Positions 1 through 12,200 are shown, numbered from the stretch's first letter. The stretch is DNA of 64,000 bases from Hibiscus mutabilis (GCA_019671005.1 CM033745.1:42143834-42207833); one strand, 5' to 3'. The notes: generated by a model not told the origin, from the letters alone. Translations and numbers: made by a program.

Positions 1-876
1 GCTAAAAGTGACAAAACTTGCATATTTGGCTCATAAAGTTGAAAACCTACTAAACGAATTCGTATGATCTTGAAATTTGGCATTCCAGTAGACTATAGTG
101 TTATAAACTTGTTGGTAAGATTTCATTGCATTTGGACATTGTTTGATAAGTCAAATTGGATAAAAACCAGATAAAATCTGTCATTACAGTATAGGGCGTA
201 TCAATATAGGTGATGGTGTATCGATACGATATTGCATATTTAGACCAAGTCAACGCTGGTCAACAGGGCGTATCGATACGGACTTTAGTGTATCAGTATG
301 AAAAGTCAACGCTAGAATTTGAAAATTGCATCGATATGGCTCAGTGTTGTATCGAAACAGATGGATTTGTACCGATACTGCCAAAACTGTATCAATACGA
401 GTTTTGGTCACTAGAATTTGATAATCCATAAGATGTGCATGGCATACCGATACAGCCTCTTCGAGTATCGCTACGGAGACAAGTATTTCAATTAAATGCT
501 TTAGTAAAAAATTATGGAAAATTGCAAACTGGTCACTGATTATTGTTTAGCTTGATAAGAGGAGTAAATGGATTCCGATTAACATGAAAGTTTGTATGAT
601 CACTGATTATAGGTTAAATTTCATTGTGTTAAGGTAAATTTTAGTAAAGGACCTCTAAAATACAAAATTTATAGATTAGTCCCTAGAACTTATAAAAGTT
701 TAAAATTTATCCTGAATTGATAATCATAGCTTCATATTGAATTACCAACCTCTCTATATTGTATAGTATCGTAATATATCACCGATTATTGATTAGAAGT
801 TGCACCAATCATCGTATTGTTCTTCGGTAATATACTTCAACCCGGTTCTCTACTAGGCTGTGAAGAGGGTGTTACA
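1..876 (+). repeat. E1 5' LTR, 3' portion
   Basis: The window opens inside this LTR. It aligns along its length with 40036-40897 and with 63479-64000, and ends ...GGGTGTTACA just before a primer binding site. It contains two exact GTATCGATAC palindromes (218-227 and 270-279) and several near copies between 190 and 480. The short ORF at 210-431 is chance coding inside these repeats and is not called as a gene. Confidence 0.9.
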
Positions 877-879
877 TTT

Positions 880-892
880 GTGATATTAGAGC
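880..892 (+). other. E1 primer binding site (tRNA-iMet type), degenerate
   Basis: Immediately after the LTR end the sequence reads GTGATATTAGAGC, two changes from TGGTATCAGAGC over its core. The latter is the usual plant site complementary to initiator tRNA-Met, where minus-strand DNA synthesis starts. Position and spacing fix the identity; the changes fit C-to-T and G-to-A decay. Confidence 0.75.
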
Positions 893-1049
893 TAGAGTTT
901 AGTCGATTCTAGGACTAAAACGAAGCCTACTGCATTGCTATTGTATTACTTTTCCACCTAGGAGTTATTTATTGTGTATACAGTGACTTGCCGACTGATC
1001 CGATCTCTTTATGTTATAGATATGTTTGTGACTAACGAAAATCATATTA

Positions 1050-1662
1050 ATGAGCATGCCATCGGCTCCTCGACACATGGCGAGGGGATAAGGGGGAGAT
1101 CCTCTAAATCCACAAAATCCCCCACCTCAGAATATTGAACCGGAAGCACAGACCGCTCAAGTGGAATGCTATCGAAACATGGCCGACTTGTTCAAACAGC
1201 TCATGACATCGGTGAGAGCTGAGAAATTGTTGCAACCTACCGCACCTGTTATCCAATATGCTCGATCCCCTATTGAAAAGCTATTGCAACACTAAGCCTA
1301 TACCTTCACCGATCAAGATTATGACAATCCTGAAACTGCCGAATACTAGATGGATAACACACTGAGAATCTTGAACAAGCAGCTATAGTGTTCGGATGAA
1401 CACAAGCTGGAGTGTGCCCTCGCGTTGCATGCTGATGAGGCACTTCACTGGTGGGAGACTACTACCCTTACGGTCTCCGAAGACATAGTAACATGGGAGT
1501 TCTTTCTTCGAGAATTCCAAAAGAAGTGTATCAGCGAGTTCTATCTCGCAGAAAGGCGCATCATCTTCGTCCATCTCAAGCAAGGTGGACAACCTGTTGA
1601 GTAGTACATCCATGATTTCTGCAAGTACTGCAGGTATGATGCTGAATACATTAAAAAGGAGG
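1050..1662 (+). pseudogene. E1 gag, N-terminal part (broken by insertion B)
   Basis: Gag builds the cytoplasmic virus-like particle. Reading starts at ATG 1050 (MSMPSAPRHMARG) and runs in one frame to 1662 through five visible stops. The retrotransposon gag core is recognisable near 1410-1620: LHADEALHWWETTTL, then VTWEFFLREFQKK and FVHLKQGGQPVE. This is the WW...W-FF motif series of chromovirus gag. The frame ends in YIKKE-E at the 5 bp target duplication of element B and resumes with the same Glu codon at 30291. The minus-strand ORFs at 1383-1765 are shadows. The same gag layout occurs in element A (16081-17326), which supports the start codon chosen. Confidence 0.82.
1658..1662. other. Target site duplication GGAGG of element B, left copy
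   Basis: GGAGG directly precedes the TGTCGCC LTR end at 1663. The same five bases directly follow the ...GTGACAACA LTR end at 30290. Joining the flanks through a single GGAGG keeps the gag frame of E1 open across the site. This is the standard footprint of integrase. Confidence 0.92.
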
Positions 1663-3999
1663 TGTCGCCACCCCTTTTTAAGGGAGCTTTGACGTTGTTT
1701 GGAAAACTTAAGAAAAACACGGAGTCGCCACTAATTTTTTTTTGAAAAAAGTGTGATTGGATCACTTTTAATACAAGGGTTATTTTAATAAAACAATTTA
1801 TTTATCAAAATAACATTTTTGGTTCACGAAAATAAGAGAAAACAAGTTCGGGGTTCAGTTACGTGTGGGGAAGGGTTAACACCCCCACAATACCCAAAAG
1901 TTGGTACCTAATTGATTTCAAAAAGCATTTTGAAAATTGGAATTTTCAAGTTCACAAGAATTTCAACTTATTCATCCATTTAATGAATATAAATCTATTT
2001 CAACGGCCTTATCGCTCAAAAAATGAACTCCAATCACCACCACCACTCCTGGCGCTAACCCGTCATTTTCGTTTGGTAAGACACCGCATTAGTTAATTTT
2101 CACTTTTAAAACAACAACAATTTGGTGTGTTAAAGCTTTTTAATTAGTGATTAAACCCTAAGAATGTCTATATTCATTTTAACAATCAAAGTTATAATAC
2201 AATTAAGTGTATTTTATTAAAGTTATGAAAGAAATTTTACTGCAAACATGTCTCTATTCTAAGTTTTGAAAGAACCTATTCCTAAGGTTTTAAACATAAA
2301 CATATTCGCATAAGGAAAACAAAAAAAGATAAATTACTTAAATTAAATTAATAACCTAAATGATTGCTAAACTTTTAAATAAAAGAAAAGGGGAATTAGC
2401 TTTTATTTTTTTTAAAGAAAATCTGAATTAGGGATTAAATTGAAAGAAAGCAAAATGTGAAGGTTAAAAGTGAAATTCGATGGTCAGTTTAGAAGAAAAA
2501 AGACGAAATTGAATGAAATGAAAGTTGGAGTGTTGCGGTATAAAGCCTATTAAAGAAGGGCGAGGGTCAAAGGCGGATAAGGGTCGGTCAAACGGGTTGG
2601 TATAGATAGCTGAAGTTGTAAACAAAAATTATTTTATTCCCCCTCCCAAATGGATCAAACCGATGCTCTAAAATTCCTTTGGCTCTGTTCTTCGTGTTCT
2701 TCATAGATTGAAGAACATGATGAACATCCGTCGTGCCAGCTGCCTTCCACCGGTGCTGGCCGCCGTTGTCGACAGTGAAATTTCCAGAAACCTCCCATTT
2801 TTCCAGAATCCGGTGAGTCCCAACTCGTATTTTTCCACTAGAGCTTTGATCGAAACCAAAATATGCGGCGGTGCTATACAAAACAGAGGTAAAAAAGCTA
2901 TCTATTTTCTTTATTTAAATTCAAAATATAAGCATAAAAAATTACCAGAAGAATGCATGCTTTATTTCTTTGAGAATTGCTTACAATCTTTGCTTGCTGC
3001 CTCTACAATCCGTATGCCACTTATGCCTATCTTCTCTTGTATCTACTGTGTATTGTGTAAAAATAAATTATTGTCTAACTTGTGTGTTAATTCTATCTTG
3101 TTTACGAAAAATTATAGTGCTTTATATGGTTACACTTATGCTTGAATCCCTAAAAATCATCTATGGTGCTTTTGTTCTGGCTCTGATTTTAAGCCAATTT
3201 GCTATTGACCCACGATTTGTCCTCCGACCTGATCTAGTTGTAGCTTGATTCTTGCAAAAGCTTTAGATTAGGGCTCTGTTCTGTTGACCATGCTCTAATT
3301 TGGTTCCAATTTCTAGCTAGGGCTTTAATTTAGGTATTTAACTTCCCTCTTTTAACTTGATCCCAATCCTGTTTTTTTGTTTTTATTTCCTATAAACGCA
3401 ACAGTAATGATGCTACTGGGGAGGAATGATCCGAGGCAAGGCAACCGGAAACGGAGAAGATGGAAGGCCCAACTAAAGCTTAAACGTCGGCGCGTGGTCT
3501 TTACGCGCAAGTGGTAATCCATGTGATCTGCTACTGATCAATCTGGGCCGCTAGATCATGATCTAATCTAACGGTCATGAGGGATGAGGCATTATATCAT
3601 CTCCAGTTGGCGCGATCTGCGTTGTTAGATCAATTCTTGATCCAATGATTGTCCTTCGGCTGCGCTAATCAGAAAAAAAGCATTAGGGTTCTGTTTTTTC
3701 ATTAGAAACGAGCCAAACAGGCCCTTATTACGTATATATTTTAAACAAACAAGTTTTAATGTAATGGCTTTGTTTAATGGACTCTTTATTATTTTTATAG
3801 ACTTTTTAATATAAATGCAAATGGGTTGTGTACTTTTATATTTTGGGTTTTATACTAACTATTATATTAACTATTAACTAAACACTAACAAAAATGTATA
3901 TAACTATGATAATACTAACTACCACATCAAAATTATATAATACTAACATATAGCAATAATACGTATAAATATAACACGAGTGAAAAATCAGTCACAACA
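1663..3999 (-). repeat. Element B 3' LTR
   Basis: 2337 bp, matched along its length by 27950-30290. On the plus strand it starts TGTCGCCACCC and ends CAGTCACAACA, so in element orientation it runs TGTTGTGAC...GGCGACA. ORFs at 1863, 2588-2881, 2708-3145 and 2970-3248 lie inside both LTR copies without shared intact frames, so I treat them as non-coding. Most of the stretch is AT-rich, with a GC-rich island near 2720-2780. Confidence 0.92.
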
Positions 4000-4016
4000 G
4001 CTGCCCTTCTTTGGTC
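4000..4016 (-). other. Element B polypurine tract
   Basis: In element orientation GACCAAAGAAGGGCAGC abuts the LTR start TGTTGTGAC. A purine-rich block touching the 3' LTR is where plus-strand DNA synthesis starts in LTR retrotransposons. Confidence 0.65.
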
Positions 4017-4094
4017 ATTCCGGTGAAACAAGTATAGAGCAAAGAACAATGGACATTGATTTTCACCAATTACCAAACCTGTCACAACTTAATG

Positions 4095-4440
4095 CTTGAA
4101 TAGACTGGCGGGTTCCGCTCTCCTTATGCTTGAACGGATAAGCAGGTTATATTCTCCTTATGCTTGAATAGATAAGCATTTTCTATTCTCCTTATGCTTG
4201 AATAGATAAGCAGGTTATATTCTCCTTATGCTTGAATAGATAAGCAAGTTCCATTCTCCAAATGCCCGAACGGATAGGCGGGTTCTATTATCTAAATGAT
4301 CGAATAGATAAGCGGGTTCCATTCTCCAAATGCTCGAACAGATAGACAGGTTCTATTCTCCAAATGCTTGAATAGATAAACGAATTCCAAAAAGGGTTTT
4401 ATCCTCCATACGCTTGGATGAATAAGCGGGTTCTATACCT
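4095..4440. repeat. 34-35 bp minisatellite in 3' region of B
   Basis: About nine tandem copies of a unit like TTATGCTTGAATAGATAAGC followed by AGGTTCTATTCTCC. Later copies differ (CCAAATGCCCGAACGGATAGGCGGG). A related array sits at 49710-49990 next to element C. It lies between the integrase gene and the 3' LTR of B, a place where Tat/Ogre elements commonly carry tandem repeats. Confidence 0.85.
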
Positions 4441-6195
4441 GTCAAAATTCAAATAAATGCTATGACCATGATGAACATGCCCCTAGGGATGCCTAGTCAT
4501 GAATGCATGTCACTTTTGCTCCTTTTTTTAAAAATCCTTTTATCATAATAGTTTTCCTTCTAGGCAGCAGACTCAAAAGAAATTGTGAAGTTCCAGGGAA
4601 CTTGGATTATATCATTTCAAATATTTTCTCAACTCTGGCAACATATGGTAAGCGTCTATTCTGGTCCATATCCTCAAATGGAGGTCAGATATGAATTTCT
4701 TTCACTTTTCCATACCGAATGAGACTTTGTACAATGTTTACTAGGATCACAACGATCAGAAAAGTTAACAACCGCTCATCTTTCAATCCTAGTTGGCTTC
4801 ACCAATTTCTTGTTGCTAAAATTCCCACTGACCATTCTTTGGAAAAAAATCTTCACCATTGCCCACTCTTAACTTCGGGGACTATAGGACACATATTTCA
4901 ATTTGGGTGAAATTAGGGTTCACCAAAACACCACCAGGCTACATCATGGGTTCAGCGCCATAATTTCTGGTACATAAAAGATTAGACAATACATTCATCC
5001 TTTCATGTGGCTTCTTTTTACCAGGGAAGCTTTTTGCAAGGTGTTAGGAGCTTCCGTATAGCGTTGCAAGAACGCCAAAGAACAAAGCTCAATGGGAATA
5101 TACGTGGGATGCTTTGGCTTGCCAATCAGAATATTGCAACTATATGTTACAATGGTTGACAAAATAATCATAAATAGTCATCTCCATTATCTCTGCTTCA
5201 CCATTCTTATGCTTAGTACCTCTTTGTTTCATAAAGAACATTTGATCCCTGCATATTTGTTCACTCAGTCCAGTTATCTTGTACTCTTGGTTGGAAGGAT
5301 TGACTTTATCCTCATATTCTTCAACACTCTTTTGGCCTTTGTCAAATTATCATTGTAGTTGATACATCAATATTCAGTGGCAAGCTTTCTTGAGTAAAGA
5401 TCCTACTATTCTTCCAATGTCTATAAAATTGTTCTCATTATCATGGAAGAAATGTTATGCCAACATCAATATTCAGAGACATGCCTTCTTGAGTATCCTT
5501 GAAACTCGAATGAAAAACCCTATTTCCTTAGTTATCTCCTCCATTGTTTGTAAAATTGTTCTCATTGTTGTAGGAAACAGACTATCTCGTGTAGGCATGT
5601 TGCCTCAAAATAATGTTTAAAGACCCTCAACACTTCTCGAGGTCTCACTGATTTTTGTCTTCACAGAGAACTTTGAATTGTTTGCAGCAAAACTTATTTC
5701 AACCTTGAATGTCTTCATGCGTTTAGTGCTTTTCATGCCCTAAGCTCAAAACTTAACCACAAAATACCTCATAGTTTCGATACCCTTTTAAACAAATTTC
5801 AAAGTAATGCCCAAAATTCTTTTGTATGTTTTAAGTGATGTCAAATTTATTAATTCTCATTTCAATGCAAGATGCTTATACGAAAAAAGGGAGATGGTCT
5901 AAGAAAAGAAAAGAAGGCTGAAAAAACAAAATTTTATCAATATTGTGGCAAATAGAAAGGAGATTACAAGTGTTCAAATATCAATGACCAAAACTCCTCT
6001 TGTCAAGATGTCGTGAGATATCCTGAATGTTACACATGTTGAGCAGACTTCGACAATGGTGACGATGCCAGAAAGTAAATAACTCATCTGTGTTATATTC
6101 ATGAGAGAATTTCCCTGGTTATCAACTACCTGAGCCACCCTTTTTGAGTTTTCAACTCAAGTCCTCATTTGTTTTCAAAACGCCATTTACGACTT
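4441..6195 (-). other. Element B 3' untranslated region
   Basis: Non-coding stretch between the end of pol and the minisatellite. The short plus-strand ORFs here (4503, 4719, 5092, 5390) show no family motifs. A partial internal duplication is visible: CATCAATATTCAGTGGCAAG near 5366 resembles CATCAATATTCAGAGACATG near 5464, each followed by GCTTTCTTGAGTA or similar. I see no further feature. Confidence 0.6.
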
Positions 6196-6275
6196 TTCAT
6201 TTTGAACCCCCTTTTCCCCTTTTTTTTTTTTTTTCTTCTTTTTTTTTCTTTTCCTTTCTTCTTTTTTCTTCTTCT
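6196..6275 (-). other. Long purine run just after the pol stop of B
   Basis: About 80 bases that are almost pure pyrimidine on the plus strand, hence purine in element orientation, starting at the pol stop codon (6276-6278). It is far longer than the tract at the LTR and too far from it to be the main priming site. It may be a second (central-type) polypurine tract or simple-sequence expansion. Confidence 0.6.
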
Positions 6276-7440
6276 TCAGATATAATACTTTTTGACTGAA
6301 TCTGAGTTTATCGGGATCTAAAATTCATCTCCATCCATTTCAGCCAAAATTAATGCCCTACCTGAGAAAACCTTTGTTACAACGTAAGGTCCCTTCTAAT
6401 TTGGTGCTCATTTTCTTCAGGAATCACTTTGGATTGGTAACTTCTTCTTTAATACCAAATCACCTTCTTGGAATTCTCTCTGGAGAACTTTCTTCTCATG
6501 TGCCCTTATCATCCTTCTTTGGTACATATGCCCATGACACAATGCTTTCAACCTTTTCTCCTCAATTAGATTCAATTGGTCATATCCTGAACCCATTCTG
6601 CTTCTTCCAACTTTGCCTCCATTAAGACACTAAGTGATGGTATCTCAACTTCTATTGGTAGTATAGCTTCTACTCCATACACCAATGAAAAGGGTGTTGC
6701 CCCAATAGAAGTTCGTACTGCAGTTCGATAGGCACATAAGGCAAACAGTAGCTTCTCATGCCAGTCCTTATAAGTATCAACCATTTTTGCAACTATCTTC
6801 TTAATGTTCTTATTTGCACCATCCACTGCCCCATTCATCTTTGGGCGATATACTACTGAGTTATGATGTTTGACGTTAAACTGCTTACAGACTCCAGTTA
6901 TCATCTTGTTATTCAGATTAGAGGCGTTATCAGTAATGATACTTTCAGGTAAGCCATACCGATAAATAATTTCCTTTTTTAGGAATTTGTAAACTGTAGA
7001 CCTGGTGAGTTTGCATACGAGGCTGCTTTTACCCACTTCATGAAGTACTTAATAGCTACCAAAATGAAGCGATGCCTATTTGACGCCTTCGGGTAAATCT
7101 GTCTGATAACATCTATGCCCCACATGGAAAAAGGCCAAGGAGATGACATAACATGAAGTGATTGTGGAGGTGTGTGAACCTTGTCATCATAAATTTGGCA
7201 TTTGCGAGAGTAATTGATGCAATATCCTTCTATAGTTAACCAATAATATCTTAAACGCATGATCCTTCTGGCCATGGTGAAGCCTCTAGGGTGGGTTCCA
7301 CAAACTCCCTCGCGAACCTCTTCTAAAATCAATTGAGCTTCTTTTGCATCTACACACCTTAGAAGTATCTGATCTCGACTTCTCTTATACAAGATCTCCC
7401 CATTAAGAACATACCCTAATGCCATTTTCCTAATCACTTT
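6276..7440 (-). pseudogene. Element B integrase
   Basis: Nuclear integration enzyme. Read leftward: zinc-binding region near 7310-7170 (THPRGFTMARRIMRLRYYWL, then INYSRKCQIYDDK), where the second His is Phe and one CxxC is shortened; catalytic core with first Asp in WGIDVI (about 7115), second Asp in ITDNASN (about 6925), and third position NGAVDGANK (about 6825). In this family the third residue is Glu, here Asp. A one-base frameshift near 7000 separates the first and second Asp. The C-terminal part QREFQEGDLVLKK (about 6470-6430) leads to SVKKYYI and a stop at 6276. No chromodomain follows, as expected for the Tat lineage. Confidence 0.85.
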
Positions 7441-7488
7441 CTTCTCATTTTTAGTAGCCTAGGGTGGATATCCCCTAAATTTTAGGTA

Positions 7489-8370
7489 CTATAGAATGTT
7501 GTAGTTCCAAGGTAAGCTGTATGTTTCTTCTTCCACGTCATAGCAGTGAGCTGGGGAATCTAGCATTTGAAACTTGATGGGCATCATCTCAAAACCTTTA
7601 TTTGCTTTAAACATGGCAACTAAAGTGGCTAAGGCGTCGGCCATCTGATTGTCTTCTTTGGGGAGGTACTTAAAGGTGATCTTATTGAAATCTTTGGTCA
7701 ATTCTAGGACTAACTTGTGATATTCTATCAACTTTGCATATTTTGTTTCCCATTCACCTTGTATTTGATAGATAACCAATGCCGAGTCTCCAAAAACCTT
7801 CAAGGTACATATTTTCCTCTTAATGGCCTCTCTTAGACCCAATATGCAAGCCTTATATTTTGCCATATTATTGGTACAGAAAAAATTTAAACGACTTGTA
7901 AAAGGGTAGCAATCTCTTTCTGGTGAAACCAAAACTGCCCTAATACCGCGTTCTAAAGCATTTACTGCACCATCGAAGTTCAAGACCCCTGATTCCGCGG
8001 GGATTTCACTATCTTCTGAAATACACATCAGGTCTTTATCGGGGAAATTGAAATTTAGTGCCTCATAGTCTTCACAAGCATGGCTTGCCAGAAAGTCAGC
8101 TATGGCACTCCCCTTTATTGCTTTTTGGCTTACATATTGGATATCAAACTCTGATAGTAGCATCTGCCAACGTGTTAATCTTCCCAACAAGGCTGGAGCT
8201 TCCATTTTGAACTTTAAAGGATCCAATTTCGAGATTAGCCATGTAGTGTGGTATAGCATATACTGTCTGAGCCTCTTAGCTACCCATACTAAAGCACAAC
8301 ATAGCTTCTCTATTGAAGAATATCTAGTTTCACATCTGGTGAATTTCTTACTTAGGTAATATATTGCCTT
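7489..8370 (-). pseudogene. Element B RNase H and second (archaeal-type) RNase H
   Basis: The end of the ordinary RNase H/connection region is read at about 8370-8100 (WLISKLDPLKFKMEAPALLG, then GSAIADFLASHA). A second RNase H follows at about 8000-7600: first Asp in LNFDGAVNA, the Glu motif NNMAKYKACILGL, third Asp in KVFGDSALVIYQIQGEWE, last Asp in EDNQMADALATLV. Relatives normally have AEYEA in the second motif; both Glu are Lys here, so the catalytic Glu is gone. A duplicated RNase H is a mark of the Tat/Ogre branch. The longest open stretch is 256 residues (8259-7489), unusually long for this decayed region. Confidence 0.85.
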
Positions 8371-9284
8371 TTATTTTCTTCCAGTGTCATCATGTTGGCC
8401 TAGCATACAACCCATAGAGTTTTTATATACTGTCAAGTATAGAATCTTACCCGGAACTAGTGGTACTAGCACAGAAGAATTAGATAATTGATCCTTGATC
8501 TTTTCTAGAGCTCCCTGGCATTCTTCATTCCATGTGCCTGGGTTATTTTTTCTAAGTAGTCTGAACATTGGTTCACATTTATCAGTTAGCTGGGAGGTAA
8601 AACGGGCGATGTAGTTTAACCTCCCCATGAAACCCCAAACCTCCTTTTGTGTTTGGGGTGGTAGGAGCTCTTGTATGGCCTTAATTTTGTTTGGATCAAT
8701 CTCAATTCCCCTTCTGCTCACCACAAAGCCTAATAATTTTCCTGATGTAACCACAAATGTACACTTGTTTGGGTTAAGCTTTAACTGGAACTTTCTTAGC
8801 CTTTGAAAGAGTTTCTTTAAGTTCACCAAATACTCCTCCGTAGATCGGGTTTTGGCGATCATATCATCTACGTATACTTTTATTTCCCGATGCATCATGT
8901 CATGGAAAAGAGTGACCATGGATCTTTGGTAAGTTGCCCATGCATTCTTTAGACCAAAGGGCATTACTTTATAACAAAAGTTCCCCAAAGTTTTATGAAG
9001 GTGGTCTTTTCCATATCTTTTGGGCACATTTTAATATGGTTATATCCAGAAAACCCATCCATGAAAGAGAAAATGGAATGCCCAACTATGCTATCCACTA
9101 ATGTATCAATGTGCGGTAACGTGAAATTGTCTTTGGGGCTTGCTCTATTGAGATCCCTATAGTCATCGCACATACATACTTTTCCATCCTTCTTGGGAAC
9201 TAGGACGATGTTGGCCACCCATTCTGGATACTTAGCTACCTCTAAAAATCCTACGTCAAACTACTTCTTCACCTCATCTCTGAT
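8371..9284 (-). pseudogene. Element B reverse transcriptase, part 2 (downstream of insertion A)
   Basis: Resumes at 9284 after element A with IRDEVKKQFD, then KYPEW, LVPKKDGKVCMCDDYRDLNR (9190), LPHIDTLVD and FSGYNHIKM. A one-base shift near 9005 moves to the frame with MPFGLKNAWATYQR. The catalytic YVDD box is intact at about 8870 (IKVYVDDMIAKT), followed by LKLNPNKCTF, LGFVVSRRGIEIDP and GRLNYIARF. Part 1 is at 20707-21130; together they make a full RT domain. The enzyme copies element RNA to DNA inside the cytoplasmic particle. Broken by the insertion and the frameshift. Confidence 0.9.
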
Positions 9285-12200
9285 ACTAACATACTCTAAC
9301 CACCCTAGTAGGATTAGGTAATTTATTACAATTACAATCAATGGTTTATTCAATTTAAGGTAGAGAATTCAATTTGTTTTACGTCTTTCTTGCACATCAA
9401 GATACAATTCGAATAGGTGAGGACTTATAATGCATTATGTTATCATAATCAAGACCATTTAAGACTTACTTGATCTCCAAGCATCCATTCGATCTAAGTG
9501 AGAAGCCTAATAGATAATTTCCATTTAATGTAGCTATTAAGCATAACATTAGGTGATTTACATGATTTACTTAAGTGACCTTAATTAAACATATGTGCTT
9601 ACAATGTTTATATACCATTCAGCTAGTTCTATATGTGACCAAAGTGGTTCAAGTCAAAACATGTGGATTACTACATTTAATTGTTGTTAACTAGCCATTT
9701 TCAAAAGATCTATTCAACCATTTCATGCATAATTCAACCATGGAAACCTAACATTAGGCTAATCAAGCAAACAAGTTCAATAAAGTGCATACATGCTCAT
9801 ATATATACATACATACATACATACCATACTCTTATAGATTATAGATGGGCTTAATTTATACAAACCATAACTAATTGATCATGAATATACATGCCTTAGG
9901 TGCCACCATCCTAGGAGAACTATAACTAAATGGAAACATACTCTTTTAAGCAAAATGCGACTTGTACAAGCTTAGACTTCAGGATAGTATCCAATATCAA
10001 CCTCTGTCGTAGAAATGAGACTTGAATAAGCAAAACTTAGTGAGTGAGTTAAAGTTACAAGGCAAACATTACAATAAGTCTCAACTACGAACCATCAAAT
10101 GGATGGTATGGTTCTCCCATCAATAAGGAACCATTCGAACTAGGCAAACAATACTAGGTGCATTGCTTAATTTTCAATCCAATATAAATACAAGGCTAGA
10201 AGTTTAGACATGCTTAATCATCCAATTCGACTACTTTAGGCATAACATATCCTTTCATCACAATCAATGTTTCAATACACAAGCAATCTCATAAGAAATG
10301 TTCAATAGTTCATGGCATTTGATGTTTTCTTTACAATCAAGCAATCTCATAAGTAGTGTTCAATCAATGTTTCAATATCCATAGTTCATGGCATTCAATT
10401 TTTCCTTTTCTATCAATCAATACAATTCAATGTAGAAATATGTTTAATGTACATGAGTTATTAGTTCATTTTAGGTGTAGCCTTGAGAATCGATTACTCA
10501 GTCTAGATACTCGAGTCTTCAACCAAACTGTCGCCAATAACAATAGTCAATATGGTACCAAGTACCTGGTCAAATCCCTCCTATTGTCGCCAATGACCAA
10601 TAACAATACTTCCCTCCTACTGTCGCCAATTAGGGACCAATGTCCCGGACTGTAGTCCACCTCGACAATGAGCTCTATAGACTCTATGGCATGCCAACTA
10701 TATCTAAGACCGACTCGAGACCAAGTCTTACAATAGTTATCACTTTCAATCAATTAGAAGCATGATTCAATTCAATGTGCACATTTTGTGCTAATATCCC
10801 CCTTTCATTCGAATAGGGCTCAAGCCAATACCAATATCAATGTTTCAATATTCAATGAAGGTGTGTCAACAATATGTCATTAAACAATGAATTGAATTAC
10901 TTCTATCTATAACATGATGCTTCATTTCAAGATAGTTCAATTAGGCAATAAGCATATCATGTCAATCAATAGCAATTCAAGCATGCTTCACAATCAAGTA
11001 ACCACTCAAAAGAGCACTTACCTTGCTAATGCTCCATAGCAAGCTCATTATACAATTTATACTTAAGAACCAATAAGAAATACAAATCATAATTAGACTT
11101 TGATAGGTTACCGCCCTCTCAAAACTTTAAACTACACTCAGAGGAATTTTCCTAGCTATTGTCGATCCCGGATTGTAATCCCTTTCCCTCTACTAGCTTA
11201 CTGATCTAAGTGAGCCCATTTTTCTTCAATTTCCACTTGATCTAACATTCATACAATACACAATGTATTAGATACATTCCAGCAACCAATTGAGTCATTA
11301 TGTGACTCCATACTCAAGCATTCAATTCAATACAAATATTAAGACTGTTGCTGCCCAGCAGCATGTGCACTACTTACTTAAATGTTCATATCTTTTATTC
11401 CGTACATCAGAATTTCGAACCGTTTACACCGTTAGAAATGTAAATTAACTGTATTTATAAACCTATAGGTCTTGCATTTTAATCCTTTGCCAATTAATAC
11501 AGCGTTTAGCTTAAAGACTGGGCAATTTACAACACTGGACAATTTGCACTATCCCTAGTGTTTCTTCTCTACAATTCATTCTACAATCCAGAATTCAGTT
11601 CTGTTTTCTCCTAATGAATTTAGACATGTTAAGGCACTGTCCATAAAAATTTCAGCCTTAAATTCCATTTATACAATTTATGGTTATTTTTCAAAGTTAC
11701 TGCCGAGAACAGAATTTTCTGGGCAGATTACACTAGGTTAAGCTTCTAGCTTCATAATTCATCTTAACAAGATTCTAACATTATAATTCAACTTATATTC
11801 GTATTCCTACATGTCTAGGTCAGTCCAATTCACCTATCAATGTGATTAAAACAGGGCATTTGAGCAATATTTTCAATTTGATTCATTAAGACATCAATTC
11901 ACTAGAATTTCCAGCACCCACAATTTCAATTCACATATTAATCATCCGTTCTAATCATCATCCAAAATTTCCAGCATCTAGCATAGATTTTCACCATCAA
12001 TTTGGCTATTGACAACATCAATTTCTCATACTCATTCGAATGGCATATCAATTTCATGGATTAATCAATCAATTGAACTTCTTAACTAGTTTATAGCAAC
12101 AATTCACTAACCATTCATCAAATTCATGTAATTCAAGCAAGAACCCTAAATCTACATGCATCATTTGAATCTATAATGCATTAAGGAGGAGATTTTACCT

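Noticed and set aside
880..892. Possible tRNA gene fragments at primer sites
   Set aside because: Only the 3'-complement of a tRNA is present, with no tRNA body. These are primer binding sites next to LTRs.
2708..3145. 145-codon ORF near the window start
   Set aside because: Inside the LTR of B; the second LTR (about 29000-29430) does not keep the frame.
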